This document shows, piece after piece, positions 1 through 11,290 of a stretch of DNA of 53,826 bases; position 1 is the first letter of the stretch; each line of letters starts with the position of its first letter. The stretch is taken from assembly GCF_025934275.1 (NCBI RefSeq), contig NZ_JAICYI010000018.1, forward strand, positions 1 through 53,826. The letters are read 5' to 3'. The notes beneath the pieces are model-generated. The model ran no database searches. It had not been told where the DNA came from and saw only the letters and a list, made by a program, of their open reading frames with translations. Made by a program: the position numbers and the translations under genes. Source of the DNA: Phenylobacterium sp. (lineage in GTDB: Bacteria > Pseudomonadota > Alphaproteobacteria > Caulobacterales > Caulobacteraceae).

Positions 1-1
1 G

Positions 2-124
2 CTGCGCAAGGCCGCCGAGCGCTCCGTGGGCGGGCTCTGGGATCGCATCGGACAAGTGCTCGACGCCTTCACACCACAAGAATGCGCCAACTACTTCCGC
101 CACGATGGCTATGCCTCAGCTTGA
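2..124 (+). CDS. IS630-family transposase, C-terminal fragment (cut by window edge)
   Basis: The reading frame starting at base 2 is open to a TGA at 122-124 and gives 40 residues ending in ANYFRHDGYASA. A tail of the form 'LDAFTPQECANYF...GYASA' is characteristic, from memory, of the DDE transposases of IS630-family insertion sequences in alphaproteobacteria. The catalytic part lies outside the window, so activity cannot be judged. The gene converges on gyrB, whose stop codon begins only 12 bases further on, so the IS end must lie in or next to bases 125-140. That stretch contains a short inverted repeat (GAGCG/CGCTC) that could be part of the IS terminus or a small terminator. Confidence 0.75.
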   Translation: MRKAAERSVGGLWDRIGQVLDAFTPQECANYFRHDGYASA

Positions 125-136
125 GCGCCGAACGCT

Positions 137-3837
<3,701 letters not shown>

Positions 3838-3875
3838 GCGCGGGGTGATACCCGGTTTTGCCGCCTAAATTCCAA

Positions 3876-3979
3876 CCGTCATCCCCGACCGCAGCGAAAC
3901 GGAGAGCCGGGACCCAAGCTGTTCACCATGCGGCGGCCCCGGGGTCCCGGATCGGCCGAGCGGACGTCCGGGATGACGG
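3876..3979. repeat. REP-like long imperfect palindrome (family A)
   Basis: The element begins with CCGTCATCCC (3876-3885) and ends with its exact complement GGGATGACGG (3970-3979). The inside is imperfectly palindromic (GGGACCC near 3913 against GGGTCCC near 3952). A half copy with the same end lies at 13557-13595. Elements of this kind, starting GTCATCCC and containing GGGACCC, are common intergenic repeats in alphaproteobacteria. It fills most of the 223-base gap between the divergent genes recF and the PEP-mutase-like gene. It could form a large hairpin in RNA. Confidence 0.7.
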
Positions 3980-4060
3980 CGTCGTTGGTGGCCGATTCTC
4001 GCGAGCGACGGGCGCGGGGGCGCCTATATGTGCGCGGAAGCACGAGCATCCGGAGGGAGC

Positions 4061-4873
4061 ATGGACCAGAAGGCCAAGGCCGAGGCGTTCGCGAGGCTGC
4101 ACCACGCGGCGGAGATCCTGGTGCTGCCGAACGCCTGGGACGGGGCGAGCGCGGCGATCCTGGCCGACGCCGGGGCGAAGGCGGTGGCGACGTCGTCGGC
4201 GGCGGTGGCGTGGGCGCACGGCTACCCGGACGGCGACAAGCTGCCCCGCGCGCGGCTGATCGCAACCCTCGAGGCGGCCGCCCGCGCGGCGGGCGAGACG
4301 CCGCTCACCGCCGACATCGAGGGCGGCTACACCGACGACCTGGGCGAGCTCGCCGAGCTGATCGCGGCGGTGATCGAGGCGGGCGCCGTCGGGATCAACC
4401 TGGAGGACGGCCGCCGTTCGCCGGACCTGCACGCCCGCAAGATCGAGGCGGCGCGCAAGGCCGCGGACGCCGCCGGCGTGCCGCTGTTCATCAATGCGCG
4501 CACCGATGTGATCCTGAAGGGATTGGCCGAGGGGCACGCGGCCTACGCCGACGTGGCGCAGCGGGCGGCCGGGTACCGCGACGCCGGCGCCGACGGCATC
4601 TTCGTGCCGGGAGCGAAAGACGAGGACCTGATCGGGCGACTGGCGGACGCCATCGCCCTGCCGCTCAACATCATGCTGCTGCCGGGGCTCGCGCCGGCCG
4701 AGCGGCTGCAGGCGCTGGGCGTGCGCAGGCTGTCCTCGGCGACCGCGCCGTTCCGCGCGACCTATGCGCCGCTCGCCAAGGCGGCGGGCGACTACCTGCA
4801 GACCGGCTCCTACGAGGCGTTCTCCGCGGGCGCCGAGGGCCTGGCGAACCTCAACGAGAGGTTCGGGCGTTAG
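4061..4873 (+). CDS. Isocitrate lyase / phosphoenolpyruvate mutase family protein
   Basis: The 270-residue protein belongs to the ICL/PEPM TIM-barrel superfamily, whose members cleave or form C-C or C-P bonds of 2-oxo acids (methylisocitrate lyase, PEP mutase, carboxyphosphonoenolpyruvate mutase, oxaloacetate hydrolase). Visible landmarks are LVLPNAWDGASAAILADAG at the N-terminus, the Mg-binding region TADIEGGYTDD, GINLEDGR and INARTDV. The KKCGH/KRCGH loop typical of isocitrate and methylisocitrate lyases is not present, so a lyase of those exact types is unlikely and the substrate is unknown. An in-frame start exists at 4028, but the ATG at 4061 is preceded by GGAGGG at 4052-4057 and fits homologue length. 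It converges with the next gene and overlaps it by four bases. Confidence 0.85.
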   Translation: MDQKAKAEAFARLHHAAEILVLPNAWDGASAAILADAGAKAVATSSAAVAWAHGYPDGDKLPRARLIATLEAAARAAGETPLTADIEGGYTDDLGELAELIAAVIEAGAVGINLEDGRRSPDLHARKIEAARKAADAAGVPLFINARTDVILKGLAEGHAAYADVAQRAAGYRDAGADGIFVPGAKDEDLIGRLADAIALPLNIMLLPGLAPAERLQALGVRRLSSATAPFRATYAPLAKAAGDYLQTGSYEAFSAGAEGLANLNERFGR

Positions 4874-5421
4874 CCGAGCGTCACGATCTCCGGGCGCAGC
4901 CGGCCGGCGTCGACGCTCAGGCGGGCGAAGGTGGGTTTTGCGCCTTCGCCGGGCAGCAGCGCGCTGCCGGGATTGACCGCCCAGACGCCGCCGAACTCGG
5001 CCGCGGCCGGCTTGTGGGTGGAGGCATAGAGCAGCGCCTCGACTGGGCCGCCGAACGCCCGCGCGAGCGCCTGCGGAAAGTCCGCTGCCGGCTGGAAGGG
5101 ATCGGCGGAGGCGGCGAGGCCCGCCGCCTGGGCATCGAACACGCAGCCCAGGGCGAGGCCGCCGATCTGGAGGCGCCGGAGCCTGGGCGAGGTCCGCGGG
5201 TCGGGCCGGTCGTCGGCGCCGGCGACGCCCACCACCGGCGCGATCTGGGCCAGGCGATCGAGGCCGGCGCTTTCGCCCATGTCGCCGAGGGTGAGGATGA
5301 GGTCGCAGCCCTCCACCGCGCGCAGCACAGGATCGGTCCAGTCGGGGCCGCCGCCCGGGTGGATGTGGCAGTCGGCGAGGACGGCGACGGTCCTGGCGGC
5401 AATGGTTTCGAGGTCCGGCAT
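4870..5421 (-). CDS. YfcE/MJ0936-like metallophosphoesterase with degenerate metal site
   Basis: The 183-residue protein has the layout of small calcineurin-like phosphodiesterases: DCH (residues 17-19), LGDMGE (45-50) and the family's late NPGSALLPGEG. The usual GN(H/C)D motif reads GADD (68-71), so the metal-bridging Asn is Ala69. The usual GHTH motif reads ASTH (133-136), so one His ligand is Ser134. With DxH, GD and a single His left, a dinuclear centre looks incomplete, and the protein may be inactive, mononuclear or altered in specificity. It is divergent from the small gene at 5488 and convergent with the gene to its left. No substrate can be inferred. Confidence 0.75.
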   Translation of the reverse strand: MPDLETIAARTVAVLADCHIHPGGGPDWTDPVLRAVEGCDLILTLGDMGESAGLDRLAQIAPVVGVAGADDRPDPRTSPRLRRLQIGGLALGCVFDAQAAGLAASADPFQPAADFPQALARAFGGPVEALLYASTHKPAAAEFGGVWAVNPGSALLPGEGAKPTFARLSVDAGRLRPEIVTLG

Positions 5422-5487
5422 GAGCCCCTCCGCGTGTGGACTTTAGCGCAACCTTGACTTCAACTGCACGCCAAAATGGAGGACGTC

Positions 5488-5814
5488 ATGACCGAGCGGG
5501 AGATCGAGCAGATCGTCCAGGTGTTCCAGGCCGTCTTCGACGACAGCTTCGGCGAGGGCTTCATGATCGGCAACCGCTCGCTCGCGCTGTTCGTCCGCCA
5601 TTTCGGCGCGGTGGTCCGGCGAGCCCCCGACCAGGAGCAGGTCTTCAAGCATCTGATCGAGGACGGCCCGCGGGAGCGGGACCGGATGCTGATGCTGGCG
5701 CGCGACCGGGGCGATGTCGCGTTGCTGCGGGATCACCCCGTGACGGCGCTCACGCAAGACGCCTACGGCGAGTTCAGCCGGCGCAAGCCCTCGCCGCCGG
5801 ATTTCCCGGGCTGA
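5488..5814 (+). CDS. Small protein of unknown function
   Basis: A 108-residue soluble protein with no signal peptide or membrane segment; I do not recognise a family. It is mostly helical in appearance (REIEQIVQVFQAVFDDSFGEGF) with several acidic patches and ends in a proline-rich tail. The start at 5488 is chosen over the ATG at 5476 because GGAGGA (5478-5483) sits properly only in front of the later ATG. It lies four bases before the membrane protein at 5819, so the two are probably co-transcribed. G+C and codon use match the neighbours. Confidence 0.65.
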   Translation: MTEREIEQIVQVFQAVFDDSFGEGFMIGNRSLALFVRHFGAVVRRAPDQEQVFKHLIEDGPRERDRMLMLARDRGDVALLRDHPVTALTQDAYGEFSRRKPSPPDFPG

Positions 5815-5818
5815 GCCG

Positions 5819-6394
5819 ATGAGTCCCCCCGTGGTCGGATCGCCGCCGCCCGCAACCGCGGAGGCCGTGCTGCCGAAGTCGCTGGAATGGTGGCTGGACG
5901 GGTTGAAGTGGCTCGTCGCGATCGGCGCGGGCGCCATCGCCTTCGGCATGGCCAGCCTGGAGAAGACGGGATTCTGGGGCGCCTACCTGGCGTTCGCGCT
6001 CTATGGCCCGTTGCTGGCGTTCGGAAGCGCGGTGGGCGTCTTCTATCTGTTCAACCGGTACTATCATTCCGGGCTGCGCGAGCTCGGCAAAGCCGCAGAC
6101 GAGACCGAAGAGGTCCACCAGGCGAACCTCGCGCGCTACCTCAAGCGGTCGAAGGCCTTCTATCGCCTCACGGTCTGGAGCCTCAGCCTCGGCATGCTGC
6201 TGTTCGCCGTCTTCGCCGGCGCCTACGTCTGGGACCTTTGGCGCAAGCAGACCGACGAGCGCGTCCTGGCTGTTCAGGCCCTGCCGCCCGGCGGGCCGGA
6301 CCTGGCGATCGCGCAGACCCATGGACGCGGCTACCTCCTGCATCGTCGTCCCGACGGCTCGCTGGTCTGGCGTCCGCTCAAGCCGCCGCCCTGA
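5819..6394 (+). CDS. Membrane protein of unknown function, three predicted helices
   Basis: The 191-residue product has hydrophobic stretches at about residues 28-45 (WLVAIGAGAIAFGMA), 52-80 (the AYLAFALYGPLLAF region) and 115-140 (LTVWSLSLGMLLFAVFAGAY). A charged loop between helices 2 and 3 is rich in Glu and Lys. The N-terminus is proline-rich and there is no cleavable signal. No known domain is recognised. It starts four bases after the preceding small gene and ends 79 bases before polA, so a shared transcript with one or both is possible. Confidence 0.65.
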   Translation: MSPPVVGSPPPATAEAVLPKSLEWWLDGLKWLVAIGAGAIAFGMASLEKTGFWGAYLAFALYGPLLAFGSAVGVFYLFNRYYHSGLRELGKAADETEEVHQANLARYLKRSKAFYRLTVWSLSLGMLLFAVFAGAYVWDLWRKQTDERVLAVQALPPGGPDLAIAQTHGRGYLLHRRPDGSLVWRPLKPPP

Positions 6395-6473
6395 AGACGC
6401 TCCGCGGGCTGCCGATCGGCTCGGCCGCTTCGCCACGGATGACCTCGCCGCGGCCAGCGCCTATCTTGAACCG

Positions 6474-9338
6474 ATGAGCGACACCCTCGAAGCCCCTCCG
6501 GAGACCCTGGGCGAGATCCCGCGCGAGCCGACGCAGGACGGGCCGCGGGTGCGGCTCTATCTGGTGGACGGCTCGGGATTCATTTTCCGGGCGTTCCATG
6601 CTCTGCCGCCGCTCACCCGCAAGTCGGACGGGCTGCCGGTGGGGGCGGTCTCGGGCTTCTGCAACATGCTGTGGAAGCTGCTGGTCGACATGAAGGCCGA
6701 GGCCGAGGCGCCGACCCACCTGGCGGTGATCTTCGATCACTCGGAGCGGACCTTCCGCAACGAGCTCTACGCGGCCTACAAGGCCCACCGGCCGCCGCCG
6801 CCGGAAGACCTGGTCCCGCAGTTCCCGCTGGTGCGCGAGGCGACGCGGGCGTTCGGCGTGCCCTGCCTGGAGCTGCCCGGCTATGAGGCCGACGACCTGA
6901 TCGCCGCCTACGCCTGCAAGGTGCGCGACCTCGGCGGCGAGGTGGTGATCGTCTCGTCCGACAAGGACCTGATGCAGCTGGTCGGCCCGCAGGTCGCGAT
7001 GCTCGACACCATGAAGAACGTCCGCATCGGCATCGAGCAGGTGGTCGAGAAGTTCGGCGTTCCGCCGGAGAAGGTCGTCGACGTGCAGGCGCTCTGCGGC
7101 GATTCGGTGGACAACGTGCCGGGCGCGCCGGGCATCGGGGTGAAGACCGCCTCGGCGCTTATCACCGAGTACGGCGACCTGGAGACGCTGCTGTCGCGCG
7201 CCCACGAGATCAAGCAGGAGAAGCGCCGCCAGACGCTCATCGAGTTCGCCGACCAGATCCGGCTGTCGCGCGAACTGGTGAAGCTGGACTGCGACACGCC
7301 GCTGCCCTCGCCGATCGACGAGCTGGCCGTGCGGGCGCCGGAGAGCCAGGCGCTCGCCGAGTTCCTGGAGAAGATGGAGTTCCGCACCATCGCCCAGCGC
7401 GTCGAGACGCACCTGCGCGGCGAGGCGCCGCCGGCCACGCCCGCGCCGGAGGTCAAGGCGCCGGAGCCGCCGAGGCACGCGCCGATCGACCTGGAGTCCT
7501 ACGCCTGCGTGCGCGACATCGCGACGCTCGAGGCCTGGATCGCCCGCGCCCACGAGGCCGGGGTGATCGCCTTCGACACCGAGACCGATGCGCTCTCCTC
7601 GTCCAGCGCCAGCCTGTGCGGCGTGTCGCTGGCGGTGGCCCCCGGCGAGGCCTGCTACGTGCCGGTCGGCCACAAGCACGCCGACGAGGGGCTGGAGCTG
7701 GAAGCCCGCGAGGATCTGGCGCAGATCCCGCTGGAGGCGGCGCTGGCGCGGCTGAAGCCGCTGTTCGAGGACCCGTCGGTCCTGAAGGTGGCGCAGAACG
7801 GCAAGTACGACATGGCCGTCCTCTCCCGCTACGGGATCGAGGTGGCGCCGATCGACGACACCATGCTGATCAGCTTCGCGCTGGAAGGCGGTCTGCATAA
7901 GAGCCACGGCATGGACGAGCTCGCCAAGCGTCTGCTCGACCACGAGCCGATCAGCTTCAAGAAGGTGGCGGGGACGGGCCGCGGCCAGAAGAGCTTCGCC
8001 CACGTCGACCTGAAGGGGGCGACCTGCTACGCCGCCGAAGACGCCGACGTGACGCTCAGGCTCTACGAGCACCTGCGCCCGAGGCTGGCGCGCGAGGGGC
8101 TGCTCACCGTCTACGAGACGCTCGAGCGGCCGATGCCGAAGGTGCTGGTCGAGATGGAGCTGGCCGGCGTCAAGGTCGACCCCGACCGGCTGCGGGAGCT
8201 GTCCAACGACTTCTCGGTGCGGATGGCCGAGCTGGAGGCCAAGGCGCACGAGCTGGCCGGCCGGCCGTTCAACCTGGGCTCGCCCAAGCAGATCGGCGAG
8301 GTGCTGTTCAAGGAGATGGGGCTGGGTTCGGGCCGGTTCACCGCCACCGGCCAGCTCTCCACCGACGCCTCTCTGCTGGAGGAGCTGGCCGCGCAGGGCC
8401 ACGAGCTGCCCAGGACGCTGCTGGACTGGCGCCAGCTCTCCAAGCTGAAGGGCACCTACACCGACAACCTGGTCGAGGCGATCGATCCCAAAACGGGGCG
8501 GGTGCACACCTCGTTCGCGCTGGCGGCGGCGACCACCGGACGGCTCGCCTCGACCGATCCGAACCTGCAGAACATCCCGATCCGCACCGAGGAAGGCCGC
8601 AAGATCCGCCGCTGCTTCATCGCCGAGCCCGGCAATGTGCTGATCAGCGCCGACTATTCGCAGATCGAGCTTCGGCTGCTGGCCCATATCGGCGACATCG
8701 CCCAGCTGAAGAAGGCCTTCGCCGAGGGGCTGGACATCCACGCCTCCACCGCCTCGGAGATGTTCGGCGTGCCGGTCGAGGGCATGCCCGCCGAGACCCG
8801 CCGGCGGGCCAAGGCGATCAACTTCGGCATCGTCTACGGGATCTCGGCCTTCGGGCTCTCCAACCAGCTCGGCATCCCCCGGGAAGAGGCCGGCGCCTAC
8901 ATCAAGACCTACTTCGAGCGGTTCCCCGGCATCCGCACCTACATGGACCGGCAGATCCAGCAGGTGCGCAGCCAGGCGTTCGTCACCACCATCTTCGCCC
9001 GCAAGGTCCACATCCCCGCCGCGCGCGGCAAGAGCCAGGCCGAGCGCAGCTTCGCCGACCGGGCGGCGATCAACGCCCCGATCCAGGGCGCGGCCGCCGA
9101 CATCATGCGCCGGGCGATGATCCGCATGCCGGGCGCGCTGAAGGCGGCGGGGCTGCAAGCCAGGATGCTGCTGCAGGTGCACGACGAGCTGGTGTTCGAG
9201 GCGCCCGAGGCCGAGGCGGAGGCGGTGATCGCCGTCGCCAGAGAGGTGATGGCCCGCGCCCCGGAGCCGGCGGCGGCGATCTCCGTGCCGCTAGTCGTCG
9301 ACGCTCGCGCCGCCGCGAACTGGGACGACGCGCACTGA
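6474..9338 (+). CDS. polA: DNA polymerase I
   Basis: The 954-residue enzyme does gap filling, RNA primer removal and repair synthesis. The 5'-3' exonuclease domain covers about residues 20-310 (LYLVDGSGFIFRAFHAL, YEADDLIA, VSSDKDLMQL, GDSVDNVPGAPGIG). The 3'-5' proofreading domain is intact, with DTETD at 368-372, then VAQNGKYDM and AEDADVTLRLYE. The polymerase domain carries motif A (SADYSQIELRLLAH), motif B (RRRAKAINFGIVYGIS) and motif C with HDE at 903-905. The frame is open upstream to 6003, but that sequence shadows the preceding membrane gene, and the ATG at 6474 precedes the conserved N-terminus by a short acidic tail. A repeat hairpin follows the gene. Confidence 0.97.
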   Translation: MSDTLEAPPETLGEIPREPTQDGPRVRLYLVDGSGFIFRAFHALPPLTRKSDGLPVGAVSGFCNMLWKLLVDMKAEAEAPTHLAVIFDHSERTFRNELYAAYKAHRPPPPEDLVPQFPLVREATRAFGVPCLELPGYEADDLIAAYACKVRDLGGEVVIVSSDKDLMQLVGPQVAMLDTMKNVRIGIEQVVEKFGVPPEKVVDVQALCGDSVDNVPGAPGIGVKTASALITEYGDLETLLSRAHEIKQEKRRQTLIEFADQIRLSRELVKLDCDTPLPSPIDELAVRAPESQALAEFLEKMEFRTIAQRVETHLRGEAPPATPAPEVKAPEPPRHAPIDLESYACVRDIATLEAWIARAHEAGVIAFDTETDALSSSSASLCGVSLAVAPGEACYVPVGHKHADEGLELEAREDLAQIPLEAALARLKPLFEDPSVLKVAQNGKYDMAVLSRYGIEVAPIDDTMLISFALEGGLHKSHGMDELAKRLLDHEPISFKKVAGTGRGQKSFAHVDLKGATCYAAEDADVTLRLYEHLRPRLAREGLLTVYETLERPMPKVLVEMELAGVKVDPDRLRELSNDFSVRMAELEAKAHELAGRPFNLGSPKQIGEVLFKEMGLGSGRFTATGQLSTDASLLEELAAQGHELPRTLLDWRQLSKLKGTYTDNLVEAIDPKTGRVHTSFALAAATTGRLASTDPNLQNIPIRTEEGRKIRRCFIAEPGNVLISADYSQIELRLLAHIGDIAQLKKAFAEGLDIHASTASEMFGVPVEGMPAETRRRAKAINFGIVYGISAFGLSNQLGIPREEAGAYIKTYFERFPGIRTYMDRQIQQVRSQAFVTTIFARKVHIPAARGKSQAERSFADRAAINAPIQGAAADIMRRAMIRMPGALKAAGLQARMLLQVHDELVFEAPEAEAEAVIAVAREVMARAPEPAAAISVPLVVDARAAANWDDAH

Positions 9339-9350
9339 ACCACCCGGTCA

Positions 9351-9368
9351 TTCCCGCGGAGGCGGGAA
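9351..9368. repeat. Short REP-like hairpin between polA and a convergent gene
   Basis: TTCCCGC (9351-9357) and its complement GCGGGAA (9362-9368) form a perfect 7-bp stem with a 4-base loop, embedded in GGTCATTCCCGCGGAGGCGGG. This sequence type (GTCATTCCCGC...GCGGGAA) is a common dispersed repeat in proteobacteria. It lies 12 bases after the polA stop and 29 bases before the stop of the gene coming from the other side. It may act as a bidirectional RNA 3' end, although it lacks a T-run. Confidence 0.55.
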
Positions 9369-9396
9369 GTCCAAGCCTGCGCGGGGTACGGGCGGT

Positions 9397-10128
9397 TCAG
9401 GTGGCGGGCGGCGCAGGCGCTGTGTAGCGGGCGAGGTCGGAGAGACCGAGGCGCTGCTCGATGCCGGCCACCTGCTCCAGCGCCAGGTCGAAGCCGTCGC
9501 CCTTGAAGGTCTGGTGCTCGATGTCCTCGAACTTGTCGGACCAGCTGTCGAGCTCCTTGGCGTTCAGCGAATCGCGCCAGGCCTGGAAGACGACGGTGTC
9601 CTCCATGGCCGCATGGATCTCGTACATCCGCGCGAAGCTCTCCAGGGCTGCGGCGAGCGGCTCGGCCTGGCCGGTCCCGAGCCGGCCCGATGTCGCCAGG
9701 CCCGTGACGTAGTCGTTGATTTCGCGGCCGCGCCGGTGCTGCGCGATCAAGGTGTCGATGAGGCTGGATCCCGCGCCGCCGGCCTTCTTCACCATGGGGA
9801 AGATGTGCGCTTCCTCGAGCGCCTTCTCGTGATAGTTCTCGCCAAACCTGCGGAACAGGTCGGCGGCCTGGCCGAGCGCGGCGAGGTCGAGGGTTGCGGC
9901 CGCCGCGCGGATCACCCCGGCGGTCTCGCGGTAGATCACCAACAGGCGGCGCAGCACGCCGTGTTCGCGCATCAGGTCCTCGGTCGCCGAGACGTCGGCG
10001 GCGCCCTTCTTGCCGGCGTCGGCGGCGGGCTTGGCGCAGCCAGGCAGGCTCAGCACCGCGCCCGCGGTCAGCAGGCCGGCCGCGGCGAAGGCGGCCCGGC
10101 GGGACGGATCGGCGGGCTCGAAGACCAT
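9397..10128 (-). CDS. Hemerythrin HHE-domain lipoprotein
   Basis: The 243-residue protein opens with a signal sequence containing two arginines (SRRAAF), a hydrophobic core and a lipobox LPGC with Cys31, so an exported lipoprotein, possibly Tat-dependent, is predicted. The mature part is an all-helical hemerythrin-like HHE domain. Candidate iron ligands are the His and Glu residues in REHGVLRR, NYHEKALEEAHIFP, AQHRRGREI and YEIHAAMEDTVVF. Family members bind a di-iron centre and serve in O2 or NO sensing, iron storage or redox protection; which applies here cannot be told. It converges with polA and is divergent from mscL. Confidence 0.85.
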   Translation of the reverse strand: MVFEPADPSRRAAFAAAGLLTAGAVLSLPGCAKPAADAGKKGAADVSATEDLMREHGVLRRLLVIYRETAGVIRAAAATLDLAALGQAADLFRRFGENYHEKALEEAHIFPMVKKAGGAGSSLIDTLIAQHRRGREINDYVTGLATSGRLGTGQAEPLAAALESFARMYEIHAAMEDTVVFQAWRDSLNAKELDSWSDKFEDIEHQTFKGDGFDLALEQVAGIEQRLGLSDLARYTAPAPPAT

Positions 10129-10320
10129 GGCGAAGCGTCCTCCTGCGATCGAACGCGGCGAAGCCTAGGCGCTCAGAATGCGCCCTGTCTCGCGCGGCTG
10201 CGTTGCGCTTCGGTTTCAGCGGCGTCGCGCCGACGCTATCGCAGGCAGGTGTCCTGTGCCACGTTTCACCCCGGCCGCCGCGGCCGGACAGCCGGCGCGG
10301 CGAAGGATGGGGAGGCCTCG

Positions 10321-10734
10321 ATGTCCATCGGAAGCGAATTCAAGGAATTCATCGCGCGCGGCAACGTCATCGACCTGGCGGTCGGCGTGATCATCGGCGG
10401 CGCGTTCGGCAAGATCGTGTCCAGCCTCGTCGACCAGGTGATCATGCCGCCGATCGGGCTGGTGACCGGCGGCATCGACTTCGCGCAGATGAAGATCGTG
10501 CTGAAGGCCGCCGACCCGGCCGCGAAACGGACCGAGGTGGCCATCCAGTACGGCGCGTTCCTGAACACCGTGATCCAGTTCGTGATCATCGGCATCGTGA
10601 TCTTCCTGCTGGTCAAGGCGATCAACAACCTGCGCCGGCAGGAAGCGGCGGCGCCGGCCGCCACGCCGCCCGCGCCCACCAAGACCGAGGCGTTGCTGGA
10701 GGACATCCGCGACGCGATCCGCAGCCGGAGCTGA
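10321..10734 (+). CDS. mscL: Large-conductance mechanosensitive channel MscL
   Basis: The 137-residue inner-membrane channel opens as a pentamer under high membrane tension to release solutes on osmotic downshock. The N-terminal amphipathic helix and TM1 (KEFIARGNVIDLAVGVIIGG) are textbook, TM2 is FLNTVIQFVIIGIVIFLLVKA, and a charged cytoplasmic helix (EALLEDIRDAIRS) ends the protein. Length matches E. coli MscL. The ATG at 10321 is preceded by GGGGAGG. The 192-base gap upstream shows no clear promoter or repeat to me. tRNA-Ala lies downstream on the opposite strand. Confidence 0.96.
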   Translation: MSIGSEFKEFIARGNVIDLAVGVIIGGAFGKIVSSLVDQVIMPPIGLVTGGIDFAQMKIVLKAADPAAKRTEVAIQYGAFLNTVIQFVIIGIVIFLLVKAINNLRRQEAAAPAATPPAPTKTEALLEDIRDAIRSRS

Positions 10735-10774
10735 AACCCGGCGGCCGGACGCGGCGGTCAGGGGCGGGGGAGTC

Positions 10775-10850
10775 TGGTGGAGCCGAGGGGGGTCGAACCC
10801 CTGACCTCTACATTGCGAACGTAGCGCTCTACCAACTGAGCTACGGCCCC
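10775..10850 (-). tRNA. tRNA-Ala (anticodon CGC)
   Basis: A full cloverleaf reads on the minus strand. The acceptor stem GGGGCCG/CGGCTCC contains the G3-U70 wobble pair that defines alanine tRNAs. The D arm is GCTCAGTTGGTAGAGC. The anticodon loop TTCGCAA gives anticodon CGC (codon GCG). The T arm is CAGGGGTTCGACCCCCCTC. Discriminator A73 is followed by an encoded CCA (10775-10777). Total length is 76 bases. Confidence 0.97.
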
Positions 10851-10977
10851 ACGCGAAGCCGCGGAATAAGGCGGCTGGGGCCTCTCCTGTCAAGCGGCCC
10901 CCGCGCGCGGCGGCGGGCCGCAGGGCGTGCGCCCGGCGGCTTTGCTGCGGCGCCAAAGCCGGGTAGAAGCGGCGCAC

Positions 10978-11286
10978 ATGGGCAACCTTTTCGGATTCAT
11001 CTACTTCATCGTCAATGCGCTGCTGGCGCTGCTCATCTGGGCGATCATCATCAGCGCGATCATCTCCTGGCTGGTCGCCTTCGACGTGATCAACTTGCGG
11101 AACCGCATCGTCCATTCGATCACCCGCTTCCTGGACGCGGTGACCCGGCCGGTGCTGCGGCCGTTCCAGAGGATCATTCCGCCGCTCGGCGGGGTGGACA
11201 TCACCCCGATCCTGGCGATCCTCATCCTGCAGGGCCTGAGGATCTACATCCTGCCGATGATCTTCGGGCCGCTGCAGGCGATGTAG
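10978..11286 (+). CDS. YggT family inner-membrane protein
   Basis: A 102-residue protein with two hydrophobic segments: a long one at about residues 5-38 (IYFIVNALLALLIWAIIISA) and a C-terminal one (ITPILAILILQGLRIYIL). Between them is the family signature RFLDAVTRPVLRPFQRIIPPLGGVD. YggT proteins are widespread; links to osmotic adaptation and cell-division or photosystem membrane organisation have been reported, but the precise role is unsettled. The chosen ATG at 10978 removes a 17-residue arginine-rich extension. It converges with the ammonium transporter gene, with only four bases between stops. Confidence 0.88.
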   Translation: MGNLFGFIYFIVNALLALLIWAIIISAIISWLVAFDVINLRNRIVHSITRFLDAVTRPVLRPFQRIIPPLGGVDITPILAILILQGLRIYILPMIFGPLQAM

Positions 11287-11290
11287 CCGC

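Noticed and set aside
6378..9182. A 934-codon open frame on the minus strand opposite polA
   Set aside because: It is a mirror of the high-GC third codon positions of polA, rich in Arg, Gly, Leu and Gln with no recognisable domain. The same holds for the long frames opposite glnD (35901-38816), metK (46949-50509) and miaB (43152-45545).
10129..10320. A stress promoter or regulatory RNA between the hemerythrin gene and mscL
   Set aside because: No GGAAC-type motif, hairpin with T-run or convincing -35/-10 pair was found in the gap.
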